Assembly (NCBI GenBank): GCA_038530285.1
Contig: JBCBCY010000002.1
Coordinates: 62,001 to 126,000 of the forward strand
Reading direction: 5' to 3'
DNA from: JASJAR01 sp038530285
GTDB taxonomy: Bacteria; Pseudomonadota; Alphaproteobacteria; Rhodobacterales; Rhodobacteraceae
Length of the DNA: 64,000 bases
Below are positions 1-8,090 of the stretch, in pieces; the first letter of the stretch is position 1, and the number at the start of each line of letters is the position of its first letter. The translations under genes and the position numbers were made by a program. The notes under the pieces were generated by a model. The model was given only the letters and a program-made list of their open reading frames with translations, had not been told where the DNA came from and did no database searches.

Positions 1-703
1 GATACGGGTCTTGGGCCTGCAACTGGGCTTGAAGAGGTACAACGGCGAGAAAAAAGGTCATAGGACTGGGTTTGCCATGAACGCAGATATCACCGCAACA
101 CGCTTGGAAAACTAGATGCTGCCCTAGGATCTAGGTATTTTAGCGACTTTTGGGCTAACCCGTCTATATCGGAACAACAGAATTTGCTGTGCTAATGCCC
201 GGACAGGGCCGTGGCTTGAGTAGTCCCTGCCGTTTGGCTGGTACAATCTACTTTAACAGCAGGACGCGCTTCGATCTTGGTCTGCTGAGCCGACGTTCAA
301 TCGACTACCACGTGCGGGTCCTTCCTGACGGGTTTGTATACGGTGTGGCGGGGCCCCGGAGTTTTGCCGTTGCAGAGTTCTGAAAGGGTGCAACAGCGCA
401 ACATCTCCGACCCATTGGATGCAACATTCAGCTCTAAGAGACCGAAAGCAATTGAGTCGAAAAAGGTGGCAGTGTGGGCGCTTAGGAGCGATGCCACATG
501 GACAATTGCAGAAGACACACCTCCCCTGGTCGCTGGCGTACGTATTGCAAACGATCGAGCTTAGAGCGGGATCAGATCAAGGAAAGCGGCGGGTCAGCCA
601 TCTGTGCACGAAGAACCAGATCACGCGCATAGATAGCCAACACACGGCCCAAAGAATTGGGTCGAGCATAGCGTCCAGATTGTTGTGAGATCGACGGCCG
701 CCC
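1..703. other. Stretch without a supported gene
   Basis: Several overlapping open frames exist on both strands here but none has a good ribosome-binding site, recognisable motif or codon bias. One plus-strand frame is open from the window edge to a TAG at 113-115 and could be the last 37 codons of a gene starting outside; chance could also give this. The stretch probably holds decayed element DNA. Confidence 0.4.
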
Positions 704-735
704 AAAACAAAAAACCCCGCCGTACAGCAGGGTTT
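704..735 (-). terminator. Rho-independent terminator (minus strand)
   Basis: A 9-bp stem (712-720 with 727-735, one G-U pair) closes a 6-base loop. On the minus strand it is followed by a run that reads TTTTGTTTT (704-711). It would end minus-strand transcription coming from the small membrane peptide gene at 851-1009. Confidence 0.65.
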
Positions 736-818
736 CATCAGACATAATCCGTCCCACCCTACATAGGGGACATTTGCGCCACAAACAATGTTCTTTCACT
801 ATGCGCGGAGAATGGAAT

Positions 819-851
819 GGCCGGGCGGACTTTTGCGCCCGGCCAAATTTT
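819..851. terminator. Strong GC hairpin just downstream of the 52-residue peptide gene
   Basis: Perfect 9-bp inverted repeat GGCCGGGCG / CGCCCGGCC (819-827 and 836-844) with an 8-base loop. The T-rich side (AAATTTTT, 845-851) is on the plus strand, so as a classical terminator it points rightward, while its position 7 bases past the minus-strand stop at 851 suggests it may also stabilise that transcript's 3' end. Confidence 0.45.
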
Positions 852-1009
852 TAGCTCTTGGCTACTCCCTCAATGGCCTTGAGGAATGCTTCCAAGAGCG
901 ATGAGTTCTCTGCGAACACATGCCAAGCAGCAAGGAACGCAATGAGAATGACCGTCTCGATGACGACCTCAGCTGCCTTAGCAGCCATCCTTTTTAAGAT
1001 CTGGGTCAT
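851..1009 (-). CDS. Small single-span membrane peptide, unknown function
   Basis: The likely product has 52 residues starting at MTQILKR; an in-frame start 36 bases upstream is possible but neither has a strong ribosome-binding site. Residues about 10-31 form a hydrophobic helix (VVIETVILIAFLAAWHVFA) preceded by Lys/Arg residues and followed by an amphipathic tail, as in small toxin-like or holin-like peptides. I do not recognise the family. It has the same layout as the 40-residue peptide encoded at 1373-1495 on the same strand. A hairpin and a rho-independent terminator follow it, which supports a real transcription unit. Confidence 0.45.
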   Translation of the reverse strand: MTQILKRMAAKAAEVVIETVILIAFLAAWHVFAENSSLLEAFLKAIEGVAKS

Positions 1010-1372
1010 GATGAAAGGCGTGCGAAGTTGCTGCAGGCCACTCATAGACCCGGATCAAGCTAACCAGCACAGTATTTCCTCGTGCATAAAGGTTTGCTCA
1101 ACCCGACTCGCGCCGAACTGATTGAAATAGATTTGGGCACTCAAACCATAGTTTCAAGATGCGTAGGTTTTTTTGCCTGGAGAAGCGGGTGGCATTGCCA
1201 CATCGTTTCGGGAACGCAAGCTGTTGGAGCACCAGACCCGCAGCCCGTGCAGGGCTGATAGCCCCGCACGTTCCGCAGATGGGGCGACCGCGCTTTCATA
1301 TCCTGCGCTCCCCCAATTTCTCAGCGAAACACCGTTCCCTTTGGAGTTGCATTCCAAAGAGGCGGTTGGTTC
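1010..1372. other. Stretch between two small peptide genes; no supported gene
   Basis: Short open frames occur on both strands but none is convincing. A perfect 7-bp inverted repeat (CTTTGGA / TCCAAAG, 1339-1345 and 1353-1359) lies 14 bases past the stop of the minus-strand gene ending at 1373 and could be its 3' hairpin, although no T-run follows. Confidence 0.35.
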
Positions 1373-1495
1373 TTAGATGACGACATTTGCGAAGATACTG
1401 AGCATCGTCTCAGGTTCGATTTCGTAATGATCACCGATAGCCAGAAGGATTACGATAACCATCAAACGCGCAGCTAGTTTCGCGGTCGAAGCCAT
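1373..1495 (-). CDS. Small membrane peptide (40 residues), unknown function
   Basis: The start at 1495 is chosen because AAGGA lies at a good distance upstream on the minus strand; a longer frame from 1573 lacks this. The product begins MASTAKLAARL and has a short hydrophobic stretch (LMVIVILLAI, residues 11-20) followed by an acidic tail containing EIEPETMLSIF. I cannot assign a family. The layout (basic N-terminus, one hydrophobic segment, short amphipathic C-terminus) parallels the 52-residue peptide at 851-1009, so the two may be diverged copies. The 277 bases upstream (1496-1772) hold no gene I can support and would contain the promoter. Confidence 0.5.
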   Translation of the reverse strand: MASTAKLAARLMVIVILLAIGDHYEIEPETMLSIFANVVI

Positions 1496-1772
1496 GATAT
1501 TTTCCTTGTCCAGTTGATTTCTGGAAACGGCATATGTCCCAGGAACAAGCCTTTTGTGACCATTGCGTAACAAAAATATGACGCCGATTTAACACAGCCT
1601 TGGCAATTCATATCATTTTGTGAGCAGCCCAGATTCAGATTGAACTGTAGCAAATTAACGCACCGGAGATCACGCATTCTGCATACATCAGAAATGTGCT
1701 GACTTTGTTCCAATCCGGTTGCCTCCTCTGTCACAACGACCTGGCGCGGGTTGTGAGAAAGCGCATGTGAGA

Positions 1773-2087
1773 TCAGTTGTGGATCAGCGCCTGACTGGCC
1801 CTTCCTTGTGTCCAAGAGACTAGGAAACTACGCAATGCTGCGGGATATTTCAGTTTCACACTGGTCAAGTTCGACAAACAGAGTGGATCGGTCCTTTGCC
1901 CATATGAATAGATCGTCATGCTTGCGCTCAGTTTTTCCAGTACATCATAGGCGGCGAATAACCGCCCTGCCTCAATCATCTCATCAAGGGGCCTCTCCCA
2001 AAGATCAGACAGAAAACCCGGCGGATTTGGAAGGCGATCCTCGGCAAACCTCAACAAGAGTAGCGCTGCAACCTGGCTCAAGGCCAA
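1773..2087 (-). CDS. Hypothetical protein downstream of the XRE regulator
   Basis: The frame encodes up to 104 residues and lies 26 bases downstream of the XRE regulator gene on the same strand. The only start near its 5' end is TTG directly after a TAG, with no clear ribosome-binding site, so the true start may be an internal codon or the gene may be a remnant. No family is recognised. The product is mixed hydrophobic/charged with no membrane helix. Its place in the element and tandem order with the repressor suggest a cargo or regulatory gene of the element. Confidence 0.35.
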   Translation of the reverse strand: MALSQVAALLLLRFAEDRLPNPPGFLSDLWERPLDEMIEAGRLFAAYDVLEKLSASMTIYSYGQRTDPLCLSNLTSVKLKYPAALRSFLVSWTQGRASQALIHN

Positions 2088-2113
2088 TCCAAACTACAAG
2101 GTGGTGTATAAGA

Positions 2114-2380
2114 CTACATTGGCGTTCTGAGTCTTACGCCCGGCCCGCCCCCGTTTGACGGGATGAATTCGGCACCGGCTGCTTCAAGCGCGGTCCGCAG
2201 TTCATTCTGCGTTCGCTTAAATGCGGGCCTCGCGCCACTTTCAAACGAGACAAGAGTGCGTGTTGCTATACCTGCGGCCTTTGCCAATTCCTCCTGAGAC
2301 AAAGACAACAATGCCCTCGCCGCGCGGCACTGCGCGGGTGAAATCCCTAGATTGCCGATTTTATGACTTTTATCTTGCAT
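2114..2380 (-). CDS. XRE-family transcriptional regulator
   Basis: The 88-residue product contains a helix-turn-helix of the XRE (lambda Cro/C1-like) type at about residues 17-60: SLSQEELAKAAGIATRTLVSFE is the typical recognition region. The C-terminal ending EFIPSNGGGPGVRL is a signature of short phage- and element-borne XRE proteins. It probably represses promoters of this integrative element. The gene is divergent from the hypothetical gene at 2502, so the 121-base gap between them is the likely operator region. The ribosome-binding site before the ATG at 2380 is weak (GGGGCACC). Confidence 0.85.
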   Translation of the reverse strand: MQDKSHKIGNLGISPAQCRAARALLSLSQEELAKAAGIATRTLVSFESGARPAFKRTQNELRTALEAAGAEFIPSNGGGPGVRLRTPM

Positions 2381-2501
2381 CGGTGCCCCATAGATTGCAG
2401 TATTTCGGCAATCTGAGCGATGGAAATACCCGTTGTCAATCCACTCAAGGTCACTGGTCCCATTTTCGACGGGAATTTCCTACTGAACGAGGAGGCAAGT
2501 A

Positions 2502-2843
2502 ATGACGGATACCAAGAACTCCAGAAGTGCAAAGTCCGAGATGTTTGAGATTTTGGGCTCGGCTGACCCATTCACGGAGGCCATATTTGCGCTCACTGTA
2601 ATCGCGCTGCATCGTAAGGATGAAGCCTTCGCGCTCGAGATAAAATCGGCAATGCATCGGTCGCATCAAGATGCGCAGCCAGATGAAATGATCGACGAAG
2701 GCCTTCTCTCAGGTCTTCGTGCAGTTTGTCCGCACTCCGAGTGCATTTGGTGGGCGCGCGCGTTCACTTTCTCGAAGGAGTCCTCCTCCAGCTCACAACT
2801 CTGGGCTGTTGTCAGTTTGGCCCGTCGCCGGATTGCAAACTAA
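2502..2843 (+). CDS. Hypothetical protein of the element
   Basis: The 113-residue frame starts with ATG behind an excellent Shine-Dalgarno (GAGGAGG, 7 bases away), which strongly supports translation. The product is soluble, with an acidic first half and one CPHSEC-type segment near residue 85. No family is recognised. It is divergent from the XRE regulator and upstream of the MerR-like/capsid genes, so it is likely an early element gene under repressor control. Confidence 0.6.
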   Translation: MTDTKNSRSAKSEMFEILGSADPFTEAIFALTVIALHRKDEAFALEIKSAMHRSHQDAQPDEMIDEGLLSGLRAVCPHSECIWWARAFTFSKESSSSSQLWAVVSLARRRIAN

Positions 2844-3047
2844 CTAGAGTAGTTTCCCAAGGATTCCGGTCGTTTGCTGTTCTGATGTGACGAGCGTCTT
2901 ATGGGTGCGAGGGCAATTTGCCCGACGATCATTCACTCCTAGAGCGCTCTTAAATCCCGTGCAAGATCCGAGAGCAGTTGACAGCGTTAAAATATCGCGA
3001 CATAAAAGCGCGAAATATGTTCGCAAATAGACTTGGTGGAGGTAGCG

Positions 3048-3668
3048 ATGAAACTCAAGGGTCTGCTGATGGTAGCCGAAGCTGACAAGAACGAGTTTGA
3101 CGGTACACGGCGGAGAGGCTTGCTACCCTTCTTCGAGGGCAACAACAAAGCGGCTCGGTATGGCGGTATCGGAGAGTACACCCTTGATGCCGCTCTCCGC
3201 TTCAGGATCATGACCGACCTGACACGATCAGGGCTCCAGAGTAAGAGCGCGATGCAATTTGTCGTGTCTGGTCTTGGCCGAATTGGCAGCGGCGAACGGC
3301 ACTTCGCACCCCCGCGCAATTATTTGGCTACCTATGATGACCAAGCACAGCCTCCGCCAGAACTGTTCATCGCCAGAGAGATCTATCTCGCGGATTGGAT
3401 TAGCCTAAGAGGCGGTTTTGAAAATGATCGAGTTTCGGTTCGCTACTGGGCGGGAACGCTTGAGGAGATAACGCGCGCGGTTGCGTTCGAAGACGAAGAG
3501 GGTGAGGCGGATAATAGGGAGAGCGTGAGCCTTCAGTACTATTCTGTGACTCGGGCCTTGGCGCGCGTACGGGAGATTGCCAGTGATCTGGGACTTCCAG
3601 ACACGCACCAGAATACTCCTGACTTCGTGGCCGAGAGCAAGGCTCAAAGCGGATTGGAGGAGACTTAA
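3048..3668 (+). CDS. MerR-like helix-turn-helix protein, phage-type
   Basis: The ATG at 3048 follows GGTGGAGG; an in-frame TTG 15 bases earlier is less likely. The 206-residue product has an N-terminal region (about residues 25-75) resembling the MerR-type fold seen in phage regulators: an RYGGIGEYTLDAALRFRIM segment, equivalent to the usual R-x-Y-s-x-x-d-v-x-r-L-r, followed by DLTRSGL. The C-terminal half is unassigned and acidic. Its stop overlaps the next start (TAATG), so it is translated together with the capsid fusion gene. It may control or assist capsid production. The exact family is an inference from the motif pattern. Confidence 0.6.
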   Translation: MKLKGLLMVAEADKNEFDGTRRRGLLPFFEGNNKAARYGGIGEYTLDAALRFRIMTDLTRSGLQSKSAMQFVVSGLGRIGSGERHFAPPRNYLATYDDQAQPPPELFIAREIYLADWISLRGGFENDRVSVRYWAGTLEEITRAVAFEDEEGEADNRESVSLQYYSVTRALARVREIASDLGLPDTHQNTPDFVAESKAQSGLEET

Positions 3669-5662
3669 TGAACGTCCAAGACTTATCTCCTGAGGTTCAC
3701 AGCAGCTTGTTGCAACAAGCTGCATCGATCTCAACAATCGATGAGAAACAACGAACAGTTGAGGTTGTTTTTTCATCTGGCGAAATTGTTTGGCATCCTG
3801 TCCGGCATGAAGGGCAATTTCGCCTAATGCCTACGCGAGTAGTCGTGACAGACGAAGCCGGCGATTTCGAATTCCTTCAATCAGGTGCCTCCGTACTAGA
3901 AGACCATAGGCCAACGGTACGTTCTGTCGTCGGTTCGGTAGTCGACGCATGGATCACAAATGGACTAGCGAAAGCAATTCTTAGATTTACGGATGCACCG
4001 GATGCAGAACCGACCTGGCATCGTATTCGCGATGGTTCTTTAAAAGGCATTTCAATGGGCTTTCGTGTTCACAGCCAAGAGTTACGAACCGAAGACGGCC
4101 CGGATGGACCAACTCAAGTGTTGTATTTCACCTCTTGGGAGCCCCTTGAGATCTCGGTTGTTGCGGTCCCGGCAGACACAGGCGCGCGCATTCAAAGCAA
4201 TCTAGGGCAATCAATTAAGGAACTGAGCATGACGACAACATCATCCACACATCTAACTGCGGAACCAAGCAAATTACCTACGATCCAATCGATTGGGCTA
4301 TCCGAAAACTTGACCCAAGCGCTTAGCGTTGCCGGCGTCGCGCCATCCAAGGTGGCCCAGTATGCCGAAGTGCTCAAGGCGTTTGAACAATCGGTGCTCT
4401 CACATGAATGGTTTGCAGAGAACGCATCGCAATTGCGCCAAAACCTTGCTTCCCGACTGGCGGTTTCAGATGAACCGATTTCTGAGATCCTTTCTCAGGT
4501 CCGAAAGCAGGCAATCCAACATTTTGCATCGTTTGGCCACCGCCAGACGGGCGGTGTTGGAGGCCCCAATGGAAGCGTCACAGAGTCTTGGGATTCGCCA
4601 CGCAGCATCACTCAGAAGTACGTTGATGCGTTTCAGAGCATGCTTGACCGCCGTCACGAGCCGACGATGGGTCGAGACCTTGCGGGTCTCCGCGTTTCTG
4701 AGTTGGTCCAAGGCTACTATCGGGATTTGGGCCAACGCCCCAGCAACACGCACGAGGCGGTCAGCTGGATTGGCCAAAGCGGATCGCATAGCACATCGGA
4801 TTTCGCTCTGGTGATTGGCGCTGCCTATTCAGGAGCCGTTGCTCGCAGAATGGCCGAAACAGAAGTGGCCATCGCACGGGCCAGCCGAGTAATTGATCGT
4901 GAAGACTACAAGCCCGGGAACGCGGTGGATGTAACTGGCGCTCCGATGCTTGGCAAAGTCGATGAAGGTGGCGAAATTCGCCACACGACGGTCGATGAAG
5001 AAGGTGAAGCAATCGCCATTCCTGAAGACTATGCTTCGATCCTCTCCATTAGCGAGAAGGTGATTGTTAACGACCAGATTGGAGTACTGGAAAACCTGAC
5101 ACCCAAGTTGGTGACAGGTGCGAATGAGCGGCTTCGACAAGTCCTATTGGCTCCCCTAGAGGCCAATGGCGGTTCTGGACAGACTATGAGGGATGGAAAT
5201 CCGGCTTTTGACGCTAGTCGAGGCAACCTAGCGGCGCCTGGTTCTGCGCTATCGGTGGCGTCTCTGGGAATGGGGCGATCCTCGATGCGTTCTCAGCGCG
5301 ACTCGCAAGGTTCATATCTGGGTGCTGCTCCATGGGCTCTATTGGTCCCGCCCGCTCTTGAAACCCAAGCTGAGCAATTGTTGGTGCAAATCGCCGCCGC
5401 CAAAGCCAGCGATGCAAATCCCTTCAGCGGGAACTTAGAATTACTGGTCGAGCCGGGTCTTACTGACGAGACGGCTTGGTATGTGCTCGCAGATCCAACC
5501 ATGATTGACGGCCTGCAACACTCGTTCCTACAGGGCAACACCCAGCCTAAGATCGAAACTAGACGAGGTTGGAATTCTCTTTCGTTCGAGATGCGAATTG
5601 TTTGGCACATCGGTGCAGGCTTCATTCAACCGCGGGCATGGTATCGGAACGCAGGCGAGTAA
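3668..5662 (+). CDS. Prohead protease/major capsid protein fusion (HK97 fold type)
   Basis: One 664-residue chain joins two phage head functions. Residues about 25-175 match the HK97 prohead protease family: His80 in LEDH, Ser129 in the KGISMGF motif and Glu161 in PLEISVVAVP fit the catalytic site. After a linker rich in polar residues (about 180-300), residues about 310-664 match the major capsid protein: the KVDEGGEIRHTTVDEEGE segment (E-loop like), a central ISEKVIVNDQ stretch and the C-terminal beta-rich domain ending FIQPRAWYRN. In phages the protease and capsid are usually separate; fused versions are known in some transposable-phage-like and island elements. The gene overlaps the MerR-like gene by one base and has no portal or terminase gene next to it. 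A functional role in packaging the element is an inference. Confidence 0.88.
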   Translation: MNVQDLSPEVHSSLLQQAASISTIDEKQRTVEVVFSSGEIVWHPVRHEGQFRLMPTRVVVTDEAGDFEFLQSGASVLEDHRPTVRSVVGSVVDAWITNGLAKAILRFTDAPDAEPTWHRIRDGSLKGISMGFRVHSQELRTEDGPDGPTQVLYFTSWEPLEISVVAVPADTGARIQSNLGQSIKELSMTTTSSTHLTAEPSKLPTIQSIGLSENLTQALSVAGVAPSKVAQYAEVLKAFEQSVLSHEWFAENASQLRQNLASRLAVSDEPISEILSQVRKQAIQHFASFGHRQTGGVGGPNGSVTESWDSPRSITQKYVDAFQSMLDRRHEPTMGRDLAGLRVSELVQGYYRDLGQRPSNTHEAVSWIGQSGSHSTSDFALVIGAAYSGAVARRMAETEVAIARASRVIDREDYKPGNAVDVTGAPMLGKVDEGGEIRHTTVDEEGEAIAIPEDYASILSISEKVIVNDQIGVLENLTPKLVTGANERLRQVLLAPLEANGGSGQTMRDGNPAFDASRGNLAAPGSALSVASLGMGRSSMRSQRDSQGSYLGAAPWALLVPPALETQAEQLLVQIAAAKASDANPFSGNLELLVEPGLTDETAWYVLADPTMIDGLQHSFLQGNTQPKIETRRGWNSLSFEMRIVWHIGAGFIQPRAWYRNAGE

Positions 5663-5708
5663 GACCGACAAATCAAACGAGTTCCCGCGCTGTGGCATTC
5701 GCGGGTGG

Positions 5709-5746
5709 GCCGGGTCAGCCAAAATCGCCGTAAAGGCTGGCCCGGC
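5709..5746. repeat. 12-bp inverted repeat between capsid gene and AlpA-like gene
   Basis: GCCGGGTCAGCC (5709-5720) and GGCTGGCCCGGC (5735-5746) pair with one G-U, with a 14-base loop. No T-run follows. It lies 47 bases past the capsid stop and 62 bases before the AlpA-like start, so it could be a transcript stabiliser or a binding site for the AlpA-like protein. Confidence 0.5.
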
Positions 5747-5807
5747 ACAGTTCACAGACCACAAATCACACAGCCAACTCCGGGATGGGGAAGGAGCTAG
5801 GTTTGCA

Positions 5808-6014
5808 ATGAGAACCAGCCCGATTCTTGCAAGCGAAAGCACCGCTGCCCAGCTCTTGGACATGAAGCCGACTGAGTTCCGCTGCTTGGTGGAGGCAGGT
5901 CACTTGCCGAAAGGTCAACTTCTAGCTCCCGGGATTGTTCGATGGTCAGTTGAAGAGCTTCGTGGCATCGCAAACGGTAAGGCTGCCAGACCAGATGGGG
6001 GACTCGAACTATGA
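5808..6014 (+). CDS. AlpA-like/excisionase-type small DNA-binding protein
   Basis: The start at 5808 is preceded by GGAAGGAG; an upstream in-frame extension reads through non-coding sequence. The 68-residue product has the layout of short excisionase/AlpA-type helix-turn-helix proteins: TAAQLLDMKPTEFRCLVEAG is the helix-turn-helix and the segment ending GIVRWSVEELR matches the winged strand with the conserved R-W and E-L-R positions. It overlaps the integrase gene by four bases (ATGA), so the two are made together, as expected for an integrase with its directionality factor. Confidence 0.8.
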   Translation: MRTSPILASESTAAQLLDMKPTEFRCLVEAGHLPKGQLLAPGIVRWSVEELRGIANGKAARPDGGLEL

Positions 6015-7060
6015 CGCGAAGAACTGAAAAGCCAAGGCTTGAATGGAAGCAGGTTCGTGGAAACGAAGTTCCACGTCATAGGGTGACCTGGACTGAAGGT
6101 GGAAAGCGTCGTGAGCGCGTCATCACTTTGGACTGGAATGGCGACCCCGCGGAACTGGACAGACTGTATTGGCTTTGTGAGCGTGGCCAGCACCCCTCCC
6201 AACAGGCAGCGTCCGCAAAAACTACCTGGCTTGCGTTGATTGTGGCTTGGCGCACCGATCCAAGGGTTCAAGGCAGACTAAGCGAGGGAACAAAACGTAG
6301 CTACAGACGTACAATGGATGAACTTTTGTCCAAGAATGCTGAAAAAGACGTGCGGCTCACAACGCGCCAACACGTCCGACAGATCCATAACAAGCTCTCC
6401 GGGACACCAAGGAAAGCCGATCACATGCTACAGGTGATTCGCCTCCTATGGAATTTCGGCAAGTCAAAGCTGGATTGGCCGATAGGTGACAATCCAGCTT
6501 CGGGGATCGATCTATACGGATCTAGTCGGCAGTTTGAACCTTGGCCGGACTGGATGGTCACCAGGCTCGGTGAAGCCCCCAGCGACGTGCAAATTGCTGC
6601 TGAGTTAATATTGGGTACCGGCCAACGTCCGAACGCTGCGATCGCCATGAAGCACGAACATTTTAAGGGGGACTGGATGGTTCTACACGACGAAAAGTCA
6701 GGTGAGACTTTCGAAACCTATTGTCCCAAGCGACTTCGCGACTTCGTCGCGCGATTGCCGAAAAACGGCAAGCATTTGTTGTCAAAAAACCTCACACAAC
6801 CAAAGGGTTACGATGCCGTTGAACGGCAATTTAGGATCTGGCGCTCTAATTTGGGAGAGGTTGCGAAAAAGTACACTCTACATGGGCTGCGCAAGCTCGC
6901 GATAGTACAGCTCGCGGAAGCTGGTTGCACTGATGCTGAGATCCAAGCCGTTACCAATCAATCCGCAGAAATGGTCGCCTACTACCGAATTCGCGCGAGT
7001 CGTCGCGTACTGTCGAAGTCTGCACACAATAGACGAGATCAGAACAAGAACGGAACGTGA
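6011..7060 (+). CDS. Tyrosine recombinase/integrase
   Basis: The 349-residue protein catalyses site-specific integration and excision. The catalytic set is visible: Arg206 (GTGQRPNAA), Lys229 (HDEKSGE), His291 and Arg294 (LHGLRKL) and the nucleophile Tyr325 (MVAYYR). The position usually occupied by the second His/Trp is Gln317, which is a tolerated but less common variant. The N-terminal half contains the core-binding (SAM-like) domain at about residues 70-170. The gene ends 83 bp from the tRNA-Leu 3' end, so that tRNA is the probable attB. It is co-translated with the AlpA-like gene. Confidence 0.93.
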   Translation: MTRRTEKPRLEWKQVRGNEVPRHRVTWTEGGKRRERVITLDWNGDPAELDRLYWLCERGQHPSQQAASAKTTWLALIVAWRTDPRVQGRLSEGTKRSYRRTMDELLSKNAEKDVRLTTRQHVRQIHNKLSGTPRKADHMLQVIRLLWNFGKSKLDWPIGDNPASGIDLYGSSRQFEPWPDWMVTRLGEAPSDVQIAAELILGTGQRPNAAIAMKHEHFKGDWMVLHDEKSGETFETYCPKRLRDFVARLPKNGKHLLSKNLTQPKGYDAVERQFRIWRSNLGEVAKKYTLHGLRKLAIVQLAEAGCTDAEIQAVTNQSAEMVAYYRIRASRRVLSKSAHNRRDQNKNGT

Positions 7061-7143
7061 ATGTGGGCTCACCCTGTGGGCCTCAATGCAATAGACAATG
7101 TCCAAGAGAACAGAGTCAAAGATGGAATGGTCAATGAAATCAG

Positions 7144-7229
7144 TGGTACCCAAGGCCGGACTCGAACCGGCACGCCCGCGAAGGCGGGGGATTTTGAATC
7201 CCCTGCGTCTACCATTCCGCCACTTGGGC
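7144..7229 (-). tRNA. tRNA-Leu (anticodon CAA)
   Basis: The minus strand folds into an 86-base class II tRNA including an encoded CCA. The acceptor stem GCCCAAG pairs with CTTGGGT, the anticodon arm GGGGA-TTCAAAA-TCCCC gives CAA at 34-36, the long variable arm is CGCCTTCGCGGGCG-like and the T arm contains GGTTCGAGTCC. It reads UUG codons. Its 3' end borders the integrative element, and the integrase must have left an intact copy. Confidence 0.95.
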
Positions 7230-7274
7230 CAACAGATAGGGTCTATACCGCGTGTCGACGGCGGCGAAAAGACC

Positions 7275-8090
7275 TCAATCGACGGTGACATCGCGCAAAT
7301 GTCGCGCCGGACAGGCCGCCATCGCCTCGGCCAGAAAACTGCCGTCGGGGACCTGGGCGCCGTAGGCTTCGGCCATGATCCGGCGCAGCTCACTGGCATA
7401 AAAGTGCAGCCCATATGCGCTTTTGTCGGCATCGGCCAAGCGGTAGCCCCCAGGGGCGACGAACCGTTCGGCATCGCGCCAATGCAGCGGATAGATCGCC
7501 TTGGCCGGCAGCGCGTGCACATGTTCGCGCGTTTCGCGCAGATATTGCGTCAAGGCCAGTGGCCCGGTCGCGCCCATCCCCCAATGTTCAATCCCCACCC
7601 CGCGACCCCCGGTCGACAGGTAAAGCCAGGGCCGGTGCAGGAAGGTCGACTTGGGCGGAATGCCCACCGTGTCTGGGCGCAATTCCAACAGTTTTGCCAG
7701 CGTCTTTGACCCCGCCGGCAGGCCCAACAAGGCGTTGTTGATGATGTCCTCGGACGCATCCTCCCAAGCGAAAACGAAGGGGCTGTCAAAGGCGAAGGGC
7801 CGCAGCGCAAAAATATCCAGATCCACCCAGACCGCGCCGGTCTGGCGCATCATCTCATGGCGAAAGAGATTGGCATGGATCGACGGGGACCCGGTCTTGG
7901 GATACCGCAGGATCTGACGGCCCGACAAGAACGGCTCGGCATTGGCGACCTTCACGCCCGCAGGCACATCCGCCAGCCCGCCATAGGTGTAAATCGTCAG
8001 ATCGTTGCCGGTATCGACAAAAGACTGCGCGGACAGGATTTCCAGCGGCCCCAGACGGTCCCCAATCCAGAGAGATGCCAGCCGCATCAT
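7275..8090 (-). CDS. Glycosyltransferase family protein with DXD motif (capsular polysaccharide/galactosyl type)
   Basis: The start at 8090 (MMRLASLWIG) has GGAGA upstream; a longer frame to 8177 has an Arg/Gly-rich unlikely N-terminus. The 271-residue product begins with LASLWIGDRLGPLEILSAQSFVDTGND, the typical opening of the DXD-containing sugar-transferase family, and has the metal/nucleotide-sugar motif VWVDLDIFAL near residue 95. The NLFRHEMM segment before it is also typical. It probably adds a sugar to an extracellular polysaccharide or lipid. It stands alone next to the tRNA and is divergent from exoD, another exopolysaccharide-related gene. Confidence 0.75.
   Translation of the reverse strand: MMRLASLWIGDRLGPLEILSAQSFVDTGNDLTIYTYGGLADVPAGVKVANAEPFLSGRQILRYPKTGSPSIHANLFRHEMMRQTGAVWVDLDIFALRPFAFDSPFVFAWEDASEDIINNALLGLPAGSKTLAKLLELRPDTVGIPPKSTFLHRPWLYLSTGGRGVGIEHWGMGATGPLALTQYLRETREHVHALPAKAIYPLHWRDAERFVAPGGYRLADADKSAYGLHFYASELRRIMAEAYGAQVPDGSFLAEAMAACPARHLRDVTVD

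Larger units (their letters stand above)
1..7143. mobile_element. Integrase-side part of an integrative element (prophage remnant or phage satellite) at tRNA-Leu
   Basis: The stretch is AT-richer than the rest of the window and ends 83 bp after a tyrosine integrase gene, exactly at the 3' end of a tRNA-Leu gene, the classical insertion site of integrase-bearing elements. It carries an XRE regulator, a MerR-like protein, a prohead protease/major capsid fusion, an AlpA-like small factor and the integrase. The left end is not in the window: I found no second copy of the tRNA 3' end between positions 1 and 7000, so the element continues upstream. Portal, terminase and tail genes are not visible in the part shown. 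Confidence 0.75.

Noticed and set aside
297..688. Several overlapping frames on both strands near the left end
   Set aside because: They overlap each other, lack ribosome-binding sites and show no motif, so none is reported as a gene.
1..7000. Left attachment site of the element
   Set aside because: No copy of the tRNA-Leu 3' segment was found; the boundary must lie outside the window.
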